Source of the DNA: Odontesthes bonariensis
Taxonomy: Eukaryota; Chordata; Actinopteri; Atheriniformes; Atherinopsidae
Assembly: GCF_027942865.1 (NCBI RefSeq)
Contig: NC_134510.1
Span: 40,165,777 to 40,229,776 of the forward strand
DNA: 64,000 nucleotides
Reading direction: 5' to 3'
Shown here: positions 33,501 to 45,500 of the stretch, piece after piece
Position numbering within the stretch: the stretch's first letter is position 1
How the letters are laid out: every line of letters begins with the position of its first letter
Translations under genes and position numbers: made by a program
Notes under the pieces: model-generated
What the model saw: the letters and a program-made list of their open reading frames with translations, nothing else
The model's database searches: none
Told to the model about the DNA's origin: nothing

Positions 33501-36500
33501 GTTCAAATGCAGTGTTCATTACGTTAGCTGTAACCATATCACCTTGTATTCTGAATTGTAAAAATATTAATCTCAGTTATGTTTGTTGAGCATGGACTGC
33601 AGTAATTTGTACACAAAAAAGCCTTAAGCAATCTTTGATGTGCTATAAAGGATGAAGTTTGGATGAGCTTTTTTACCATTAAGTCTTTTAATATTCCATT
33701 AAAAGACTTAATGGAATACTATCCATTGAGTCTTTTAAAATTGTAAAAATGAAAAGTGCAGGGAGCTGCCAGCAGCATTTGTAAAATAAAGCCAAACATA
33801 ACTTAGGGAAATAAAATAATAATATAAATACAGAATTATCAATAAAAAAAAGAAAATCACTCCCTGCTATGAGAATACTTGAATATATGCTATTTTTATA
33901 TTAAGAAGTAATAGAAAATGAACTGACTGAGAAGTAAAAATCAAGTGTAGGGAGCTGCTTATAGCATTTTTAAAATCGTAAAATAAACATAAACATCCCT
34001 GTACAACTTTACAATGAACCATCTGAGTCGCGTCACGTACGGCTTCATGAAGTTGTTCACCTAACACCATGGTTGTTAGCGCCGTAACAAGTTGCTCCAG
34101 ATGTTTGAAACGCAGCGACTGGCCAAAACTTAATTCTATTAAAGTTAATTAAGAGGGACATTACGACCAATCACCGTTGGTTACAACGTGCTGGGTAACC
34201 AGTTGTTACGGAACAAGATAGGCTCTCACGCCGGCAGGCTACCAAGTAGCTAGCAGGCTTGCACTAACAAATGGTTAGTCTCAGGAACAAACACGTTTTA
34301 TTTGGTCTTCATTGACCATGGCTTTCAGTCCAGCTTTCGTGTAGAACTACAGACACGTTCACGTTTCCATGTGGGGGTTTAAAAATTACTGTACACTATG
34401 CTGGGACTGCTTTATGGACAACCGTTTCAGTGGGGAGTATTCGCCGTCATTCTGGTTATCCTTACGTGAGCTAAAGCTTTGCGTCGTTACACAGATCAAA
34501 TGGACCATTTTCTCTAGTCGTGTATGCTAATAAAGACGTTGTGGTGCCGTGCTTTTGCAACGTTGGTGTGTTTGTGACTTATTGCAGGGGATAAGGCTTC
34601 GTATATGCTTACCCTGAAGGGAGTTTGTTCTCTCTGCTTCAAGTAGTACTGCCACCACCGTGGCCCCACTTGCACCACGGCCACCTTGAAACCGTTCGCA
34701 TCCTTGCGTGTTGATTGGTTGTATTCCGTGTTCCAAACAAATCAGATGCTGTGACGGGCGGGGCAATGCTCATGAACTCAAAGTGGCGAGAGCAGAAGAT
34801 GCGTTCAGAACGAAACGGCTGCAAAATTGGTTGTGAAAATTATATTAACTTATCGGTGGAAATTTATGGAAAGTATGGCCAATGCCGATATCCCCAAAAT
34901 GCTAAATATCGGCCCGATATATCGTTGGGGCCGATAATTGGTCGGGCCTTAACCTAAACCTTCCAAATAGAACCTAAACTATCCCAAACACCACCTAAAC
35001 CTTTCAAATAGAGCCTAAACTCTCCCAAACACCACCTAAACCTTTCAAATAAAACCTAAACTATCCCAAACGCCACCGAAACCTTTCAAATAGAACCTAA
35101 ACTATCCCAAACACCACCTAAACCTTTCAAATAGAACCTAAACTATCCCAAACACCACCTAAACCTTTCAAATAGAACCTAAACTATCCCAAACACCACC
35201 TAAACCTTTCAAATAGAACCTAAACTATCCTAAACGCCACCTAAACCTTTCAAATAGAACCTAAACTATCCCAAACACCACCTAAACCTTTCAAATAGAA
35301 CCTAAACTATCCCAAACACCACCTAAACCTTTCAAATAGAACCTAAACTATCCCAAACACCACCTAAACTAGGCTTGTCCCGATCCGATATTTGCAAAAA
35401 AATGCGTATCGGCCGGCATGGAAAAATGCCGATCCAGACTCCCGATCCAGTTTTTTTTTTTTTTAAAATACGGTCCGTGTTTTCCAGCGCACCGATTTAA
35501 ATAATCCATTCCACTTTTTTCTGTGTTGTTCCCTAAATCCGGTCCGCATTTTCCAGCCCATCTTCAACACGTAAAAATGTCAGCTGTGTGGGATTATTTT
35601 ACCCTAAAAGACGAAACGGATGAAGAGGTGGAGTGAAAAGTGTGGAGGAGTTTGGGGAGTTTTTGGGAGATTTTTGTTTTTAAATAGTTCACAATACTAT
35701 TTGTACTGATTTTTTTAAAAAGCCTTGGTTTACACTTGTTCAAGAGCAGAGTACTGATGCTGAGTTAATAGACTATTTTCTACTCAGGTTGTTTGTGTGA
35801 TTTGCTTTTTTAATACAGTTGACAGTATTATTTGCACTTTTTACTGTTAACTGATGCCATTTCTGTTTGTTATTTATAATTTTGTGTTTATCCCTGAATA
35901 AACAGGAAAACCCTTTTCAACATGAGTCTGACAACTAAGTTAGTAGGCTAAATAATTTTAAACTTTAATACATGCTTGGATAGGCCGGTATCGGTATCGG
36001 ATCGGAAATGCAAAAACCTGGATCGGGACATCCCTAACCTAAACAATCCCAAACACCACCTAAACCTTCCCAAACACCACCTAAACTATCCTAAATAATC
36101 CCAAACACCACCTAAACCTTCCCAAACAGTACATAAACTATCCCAAATGCCACCTAAACCTTCCCAAACAGTACATAAACTATCCCAAATGCCTCACCAG
36201 CTTGGTCTGTCCAGCTTTTCTTTCACTTTAATCAACTTACTGTGAATTAAAGCTTTAAATGAGGTCAAAGTCTTTATCTGAGAAACGTCTCTCATAAGTG
36301 ATAAAGTATTTATATCCTGTCTTTATCTATTATGGAGCGATGACGCACGGTACCAGGGCTGCTGTGTACTTTAAAACAATCATTCAGCGTCAGACTGAGG
36401 TCTGAAGCCGTCTGAAAGGAGTTTCCCGTCGGCCCCAAACATCAGACATTCCTCCTCAAACCGAACCAGACGGTTAATGAACCGTAAAACCAAAACAAGG

Positions 36501-39500
36501 AGATAAAACCGATGCATTAGCAACATAGAGTTGAGCTGCGTTTTTGGCCTCGCGGTTAAACATCCCATCACGGGGACGGGAACACTCACTGAGCTGAGCG
36601 GCGGGTTATAAAAAGAACGAGTTTCTTCAGACGGAGACCAACCCTGAACCACAGAGCTGGAACCAGACAGGGAGCAGATCCACCGTCCAGCAAACTGGAA
36701 TGTTACGTCATGCCAGTCGATTCAGACGCATTAAAGGGGAAAAACACATTTCCAGAAACAGATGAGAGTCCAGCTTACTGCAGTGTGCATGTCCAACGAG
36801 TCTGAGCTGTTGGGCTCTTTATGATTTATTATGATTTATGAGGTGGATCCTGTTTTAAATTCAGTTTCAAACAACCCACCGAAGCTCCGAGCCAGTCTGT
36901 GTGGAGCTTTTTATCGTTTCCAGCTCTTTAACCCAGTGAATTTTACTGCGTTGTGCTGCTGACTTTGATTCTTTCTGAATCATAATAATAATAATAATAC
37001 ATTTTTTTTTATTTATAACGCACTTTACATTTACAACAAAACCTTAAAGTGCTACAGTGGGATAAAAGAGAAATTTAAGATCAAAAGCAGGGACAGTAAA
37101 AATGCAAATAAAAGTAGTGAGTCCTTTAAATGCAAAAAGAAATAAAAACAGGACAGAGCATTTAAAGGGAAAAACATTGGGTAAAAAGAAAGGTTTTCAG
37201 GCCTGTTTTAAAGTGTTTCACAGTCTGTGGAGCCCTCAGAGCGTTCCACAGCCGAATCATGGACCTGGACGTTAAAACGACTAAACTGAGAGGACTTCTC
37301 TCTTTAAAGGCTCTGTGACAAACGGCATCAGTTCTTTACGTTTTTATTTGTTGAGTTAAAAAAAAAAAAGCAGAAGTCAGATCTCATAACAGGAAGTCAA
37401 ACAGAAGGCCAAGAAATCCCTTGTGAACTTTCAGGTTTCGGCCACCAAATGGACCAAAAGTCCACTCTGTCACAGGTTCCAGTTCAGAGATGGATGGTTC
37501 AGTCTGGGACAGAAAACATTTTCTATAAAAAAAGTAAAATAAATGCTTTCAAATGACCGTTTTACCTTTTTTCTGTTGTTTAAAAAAAAAAAAAGAATGA
37601 TCTTCCATCAGAATTCCCAACTGGTTCCTGTAAAAGCACCCTTTATAGAAGCTAAGTCCTCCCTGAGGTGGTTGAAGCAGCTTTAAAGCTTCCAGTAAAC
37701 ACACATTTTAAATGTAGGTGAGAAATGTTCCCCCCTGAAGGTGAGAAATGTTCCCCCCCGGAGGTGAGAAATGTTCCCCCCCGGAGGTGAGAAATGTTCC
37801 CCCGGAGGTGAGAAATGTTCCCCCCAGGAGGTGAGAAATGTTCCCCCCTGAAGGTGAGAAATGTTCCCCCCTGAAGGTGAGAAATGTTCCCCCCAGGAGG
37901 TGAGAAATGTTCCCCCGGAGGTGAGAAATGTTCCCCCCCTCGTTGTAGCTAGCTTGAAACTGCCGTTTAGACAGGAAATGGCGATCGGCGACGTCACGTT
38001 ACGTTGCATCTTGGGGAGTTTGAGTATGAGTAGTAACCTCATGATGCATACCCAACATTTAGGAGGATCTAGTATGCATCCGGGAACTTCTCGCTTACTC
38101 AAACTCGCTTACTAACTCAGAAAGTTAGTAGGAGAAGTATGCGGTTTGGAACACAGCCCCTACCCCCCGTCGTGGCGTTTAACAGGACGTTGGAAAACAG
38201 GAGGAACATTTCCAAGCTGCGCTGGACTAAAACAAAAAGGTCAAAAATATGTAACTGAACAGTCACCGTCTGAGGGGAAATGAGATGGGAGGTCCAACAT
38301 CCTCCCCGTTTTTCTGCTGAAATCTCACAATCATGTATATTCTGACCTTCTAAACAATCTGCCAAAGAAAAACGCCAAAACCGCCCTGAGCTCAACAACC
38401 TGCATTCCTCTCCTCTGACTCACAGCGTTTGTGTGCGCGGTGTGGCTGCTGGTCTATAAACGAGGAGACGAGGGGCAATATTTACTCTTTAAAAACAAAA
38501 ATGTAAGGATGTTTCCATCCAAACGTCTGACATTCAAGAGCAGGAATCCCCTAAAGCTAATGTAAGCTAATTAAGAGTTGGCTGAAGCTAAACAGCAGCT
38601 GGAACAGCTGGTTAAACTCCTGAAACAGCTGGTTAACTGCAGCTAAACAGCAGCTGGAACAGCTGGTTAAACTCCTGAAACAGCTGGTTAACTGCAGCTA
38701 AACAGCAGCTGGAACAGCTGGTTAAACTCCTGAAACAGCTGGTTAACTGCAGCTAAACAGCAGCTGGAACAGCTGGTTAACTGCAGCTAAACAGCAGCTG
38801 GAACAGCTGGTTAAACTCCTGAAACAGCTGGTTAACTGTAGCTAAACAGCAGCTGGAACAGCTGGTTAAACTCCTGAAACAGCTGGTTAACTGTAGCTAA
38901 ACAGCAGCTGGAACAGCTGGTTAAACTCCTGAAACAGCTGGTTAACTGCAGCTAAACAGCAGCTGGAACAGCTGGTTAAACTCCAGAAACAGCTGTTAAC
39001 TGCAGCTAAACAGAAGCTGGAACAGCTGGTTAACTGCAGCTAAACAGCAGCTGGAACAGCTGGTTAAACTCCTGAAACAGCTGGTTAACTGTAGCTAAAC
39101 AGCAGCTGGAACAGCTGGTTAAACTCCTGAAACAGCTGGTTAACTGCAGCTAAACAGCAGCTGGAACAGCTGGTTAAACTCCAGAAACAGCTGTTAACTG
39201 CAGCTAAACAGAAGCTGGAACAGCTGGTTAAACTCCTGAAACAGCTGGTTAACTGCAGCTAAACAGCAGCTGGAACAGCTGGTTAAACTCCTGAAACAGC
39301 TGGTTAACTGTAGCTAAACAGCAGCTGGAACAGCTGGTTAAACTCCTGAAACAGCTGGTTAACTGTAGCTAAACAGAAGCTGGAACAGCTGGTTAAACTC
39401 CTGAAACAGCTGGTTAACTGCAGCTAAACAGCAGCTGGAACAGCTGGTTAAACCCCTGAAACAGCTGGTTAACTGCAGCTAAACAGCAGCTGGAACAGCT

Positions 39501-42500
39501 GGTTAAACTCCTGAAACAGCTGGTTAACTGCAGCTAAATAGCATCTGGAACAGCTGGTTAAACCCCTGAAACAGCTGGTTAACTGCAGCTAAACAGCAGC
39601 TGGAACAACTGGTTAAACTCCTGAAACAGCTGGTTAACTGCAGCTAAACAGCAGCTGGAACAGCTGGTTAAACTCCAGAAACAGCTGGTTAACTGCAGCT
39701 AAACAGAAGCTGGAACAGCTGGTTAAACTCCTGAAACAGCTGGTTAACTGCAGCTAAACAGCAGCTGGAACAGCTGGTTAAACTCCTGAAACAGCTGGTT
39801 AACTGTAGCTAAACAGCAGCTGGAACAGCTGGTTAAACTCCTGAAACAGCTGGTTAACTGTAGCTAAACAGAAGCTGGAACAGCTGGTTAAACTCCTGAA
39901 ACAGCTGGTTAACTGCAGCTAAACAGCAGCTGGAACAGCTGGTTAAACCCCTGAAACAGCTGGTTAACTGCAGCTAAACAGCAGCTGGAACAGCTGGTTA
40001 AACTCCTGAAACAGCTGGTTAACTGCAGCTAAATAGCATCTGGAACAGCTGGTTAAACCCCTGAAACAGCTGGTTAACTGCAGCTAAACAGCAGCTGGAA
40101 CAACTGGTTAAACTCCTGAAACAGCTGGTTAACTGCAGCTAAACAGCAGCTGGAACAGCTGGTTAAACTCCAGAAACAGCTGGTTAACTGCAGCTAAACA
40201 GAAGCTGGAACAGCTGGTTAAACTCCTGAAACAGCTGGTTAACTGCAGATAAACAGCAGCTGGAACAGCTGGTTAAACTCCTGAAACAGCTGGTTAACTG
40301 CAGATAAACAGCAGCTGGAACAGCTGGTTAAACTCCTGTAACAGCTGGTTAACTGCAGCTAAATAGCAGCTGGTAAAACTCCTGAAACAGCTGGTTAACT
40401 GCAGCTAAATAGCAGCTGGAACAACTGGTTAAACTCCTGAAACAGCTGGTTAACTGCAGCTAAACAGCAGCTGGAACAGCTGGTTAAACTCCTGAAACAG
40501 CTGGTTAACTGCAGCTAAACAGCAGCTGGAACAGCTGGTTAACTGCAGCTAAACAGCAGCTGGAACAGCTGGTTAAACCCCTGAAGCAGCTGGTTAACTG
40601 CAGCTAAAGAGCAGCTGGAACAGCTGGTTAAACTCCAGAAACAGCTGGTTAACTGCAGCTAAACAGCAGCTGGAACAGCTGGTTAAACTCCTGAAACAGC
40701 TGTTAACTGCAGCTAAACATCAGCTGGAACAGCTGGTTAAACTCCTGAAACAGCTGTTAACTGTAGCTAAACATCAGCTGGAACAGCTGGTTAAACCCCT
40801 GAAACAGCTGTTAACTGTAGCTAAACAGCAGCTGGAACAGCTGGTTAAACTCCTGAAACAGCTGTTAACTGTAGCTAAAGAGCAGCTGGAACAGCTGGTT
40901 AAACTCCTGAAACAGCTGGTTAACTGTAGCTAAACAGCAGCTGGAATAGCTGATTAAACTCCTGAAACAGCTGGTTAACTGCAGCTAAACAGCAGCTGGA
41001 ACAGCTGGTTAAACTCCTGAAACAGCTGGTTAACTGCAGCTAAACAGCAGCTGGAACAGCTGGTTAAACTCCTGAAACAGCTGGTTAACTGTAGCTAAAC
41101 AGCAGCTGGAATAGCTGGTTAAACTCCTGAAACAGCTGGTTAACTGCAGCTAAACAGCAGCTGGAACAGCTGGTTAAACTCCTGAAACAGCTGGTTAACT
41201 GCAGCTAAACAGCAGCTGGAACAGCTGGTTAACTGCAGCTGGAACAGCTGGTTAAACTCCTGAAACAGCTGGTTAACTGCAGCTAAACAGCAATGTACAA
41301 AAAGCTGAATGAACATCCACCCAAAGTGCTGCTTCCATGTTTTTTGGCAGCAGTTGACTCATTTTCTTCAGGAAACATCATCCGTTTATTGATCTCTGAA
41401 GAATAACTTGCAAAACTGGTTCCTCTTCAGACTTCCAACTAAAGTGCTGACTGAAGAGGAACTCTGTGCCACATCCTGGAGGCTTATGGAGGAGGACGGA
41501 AGGTCGTAGTTATCAAAGCACCGCAGGAAGTGGGGCTTCTTTGGCTCCCTGTTAGAGTCAGAATAGAATCTAAGGTTCTTCTCCTCACATATATAAAGCT
41601 CTTATGGAGAGAATTAGATGCAGCGTGCCTCTTTTAGACCACCAAGCTAAGTACAATCATTAATAAGACTCATAAGAGGCTACTCACCTGAGAATTTGTC
41701 CACGTACATCGAGTACTAGGGATGCAATACATTTGTCATTGCTTGAAGTGTACAGTTTGTGCTGTTGTTTTGCCAATTCTATTTTTATATATTTTTTTAA
41801 TTTAATTTAATGAAATTTTTATTTATTATTTTTTATTTATAATTTTATTTAAATTTATTTATTTGTTTTTTATACAGGCATATTTATTTTTTGTTACTAT
41901 TATTAATTTATATTTTCTATTATCCTTATTTCTCTTGTATGTCCTACACGATTTGAAAAAGACTTAGTAAAAATATTGTGCAAAATGACCGAGCTTTGGG
42001 AGGCAGAGCCTTCGGTTATCGGGCCCCTCTCTGTGGAACCAGCTGCCAGTTTGGGAGGCAGAGCCTTCAGTTATCAGGCCCCTCTCTGTGGAACCAGCTG
42101 CCAGTTTGGGAGGCAGAGCCTTCAGTTATCAGGCCCCTCTCTGTGGAACCAGCTGCCAGTTTGGGAGGCAGAGCCTTCAGTTATCAGGCCCCTCTCTGTG
42201 GAACCAGCTGCCAGTTTGGGAGGCAGAGCCTTCAGTTATCAGGCCCCTCTCTGTGGAACCAGCTGCCAGTTTGGGAGGCAGAGCCTTCAGTTATCAGGTC
42301 CCTCTCTGTGGAACCAGCTGCCAGTTTGGGAGGCAGAGCCTTCAGTTATCAGGCCCCTCTCTGAGGAACCAGCTGCCAGTTTGGGAGGCAGAGCCTTCAG
42401 TTATCAGGCCCCTCTCTGTGGAACCAGCTGCCAGTTTGGGAGGCAGAGCCTTCAGTTATCAGGCCCCTCTCTGTGGAACCAGCTGCCAGTTTGGGAGGCA

Positions 42501-45500
42501 GAGCCTTCAGTTATCAGGCCCCTCTCTGAGGAACCAGCTGCCAGTTTGGGAGGCAGAGCCTTCAGTTATCAGGCCCCTCTCTGTGGAACCAGCTGCCAGT
42601 TTGGGAGGCAGAGCCTTCAGTTATCAGGCCCCTCTCTGTGGAACCAGCTGCCAGTTTGGGAGGCAGAGCCTTCAGTTATCAGGCCCCTCTCTGGGGAACC
42701 AGCTGCCAGTTTGGCTTCAGGAAACCTTTTAGGCTTAAAACTTTCCTTTCTGACAAAGCTTATAGTTAGGTTTGGCTCAGGTGACCCTGAAACATCCCAT
42801 AGTTCTGCTGCTATAGGCCCAGCCTGCTGGGGGGGGGCTCCCTTCCTGCACATCCTCTTTTTGTCCTAGAAGCAGAGTCCTGGGGGCCGGATGCAGGCCT
42901 CACCTCGGCCCCCCTGCAGCCAACTGTTGCCACAGCAGCTCTGAGATGTGCTGACGGCAGGCGAATGATGGGCTCTGCAACACTTTCACTTCTCCGTTTG
43001 CAGCTTCCTGCCGGAGGAGTCAGTCAGATGGAGGTCACACTGCTCCAGAGCTGCTTCAGACGCGCCGCTTCCTCGCCCAGAACCGGCGCTGCAGCCACAG
43101 CACCGAGCATAAAGGCGCATTAATCCGCCGCTGGAGGCAGAAATAAAGGCACTTCCTGCTCAAACAATTCCTGGAACGATAACGGCCGCCCCCTCAAACA
43201 ATAATAATAATAATAATATATTTTATTTATAAAGCACTTTACATCAATTTAATGACTTCAGAGTGCTACATTTTAAAACTAGCATTTAAAAAACAAACAA
43301 AAAAAAAACAAAAAACAGTAAAATAATAATAATAATCTAACGAGTTAGACCGACCTCTGAACCAGAAACCGACTCCTGTTTCACAGCTTTCCCACAGATC
43401 GCTTCTGTGCCATCCAACGGAAACCCGACTCTTAGATTGAAAGCAAACATTTGCTCCAACTGGTCCCGTGAGGACGTTTTATGTTGTTTCAGCTTCATTC
43501 TGTTGCCTCTACGTTTGGGCTCTTTGGGTGGGTTTAATATGAATAAACATTAAACAAAGACCCGGGTGGAGCCAACGTGTACAGACTGCAGGCATTTAAA
43601 GGTTTACGGTCGAATTACTGGAAAACAGAAGTTAAAATGTTAAGTTTCTCTTTTTTTAAACTGATAACAGCCGTTTCCTTTGAATTGTTTTGCTGCCAAA
43701 GGTGAACAGGAGTGAACAGGAGTGAACAGAGGTGAAGGCATAAAGAGGAACGCTTCCCCCTCTTTTTACAGAGAAATAATCTGCACATAACTGTCAAACA
43801 AGCTTCTCTCAGCTGGACTTATTTTAATTAAAATCCATCAACAAAGAGTTTCATATCGTCGGACTTTAGAGCAAAGAGGCTGAAGCAAACAGGAAGTAGA
43901 ATGGGAGGAAGTCAGATCCCAGTAAAAAGCAGGTTGCACCGTTTTCCTTCTCAGGTGAGAGGTGACCAACACATCCACCGCTTCATCATCCGCTTCATCC
44001 AACACATCCACCGCTTCATCATCCAACACATCCACCGCTTCATCATCCGCTTCATCCAACACATCCACCGCTTCATCATCCAACACATCCACCGCTTCAT
44101 TATCTGCTTCATCCAACACATCCACCGCTTCATCATCCAACACATCCACCGCTTCATTATCTGCTTCATCCAACACATCCACCGCTTCATCATCCAACAC
44201 ATCCACCGCTTCATCATCCGCTTCATCCAACACATCCACCGCTTCATCATCCAACACATCCACCGCTTCATTATCTGCTTCATCCAACACATCCACCGCT
44301 TCATCATCCAACACATCCACCGCTTCATTATCTGCTTCATCCAACACATCCACCGCTTCATCAACACATCCTCCGCTTCATCATCTGCTTCATCCAACAC
44401 ATCCACCGCTTCATCAACACATCCTCCGCTTCATCATCTGCTTCATCCAACACATCCACCGCTTCATCATCCAACACATCCACCGCTTCATCATCTGCTT
44501 CATCCAACACATCCACCGCTTCATCATCCAACACATCCACCGCTTCATTATCTGCTTCATCCAACACATCCACCGCTTCATCATCCAACACATCCACCGC
44601 TTCATTATCTGCTTCATCCAACACATCCACCGCTTCATCAACACATCCTCCGCTTCATCATCTGCTTCATCCAACACATCCTCCGCTTCATCATCTGCTT
44701 CATCCAACACATCCACCGCTTCATCATCCGCTTCATCCAACACATCCACCGCTTCATCATCCAACACATCCACCGCTTCATCATCCAACACATCCACCGC
44801 TTCATCAACACATCCACCGCTTCATTATCTGCTTCATCCAACACATCCACCGCTTCATCAACACATCCACCGCTTCATCATCCGCTTCATCCAACACATC
44901 CACCGCTTCATCATCCGCTTCATCCACCGCTTCATCATCCGCTTCATCCAACACATCCACCGCTTCATCCAAAACATCCACCGCTTCATCCAACACATCC
45001 ACCGCTTCATCCAACACATCCACCGCTTCATCATCCGCTTCATCCAACACATCCACCGCTTCATCATCCAACACATCCACCGCTTCATCATCCGGTTAAT
45101 TCAACACATCCACCGCTTCATCATCCAACACATCCACCACTTCATCATCCGGTTAATTCAACACATCCACCGCTTCATCATCCAACACATCCACCGCTTC
45201 ATCATCCGCTTCATCCAACACATCCACCGCTTCATCATCCAACACATCCACCGCTTCATTATCTGCTTCATCCAACACATCCACCGCTTCATCATCCAAC
45301 ACATCCACCGCTTCATTATCTGCTTCATCCAACACATCCACCGCTTCATCAACACATCCTCCGCTTCATCATCTGCTTCATCCAACACATCCTCCGCTTC
45401 ATCATCTGCTTCATCCAACACATCCACCGCTTCATCATCCGCTTCATCCAACACATCCACCGCTTCATCATCCAACACATCCACCGCTTCATCCAACACA

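Noticed and set aside
41976..42869. 297-codon frame of repeated GGRAFSYQAP-like blocks
   Set aside because: A tandemly repeated LINE fragment whose unit is stop-free in three frames; not a host protein.
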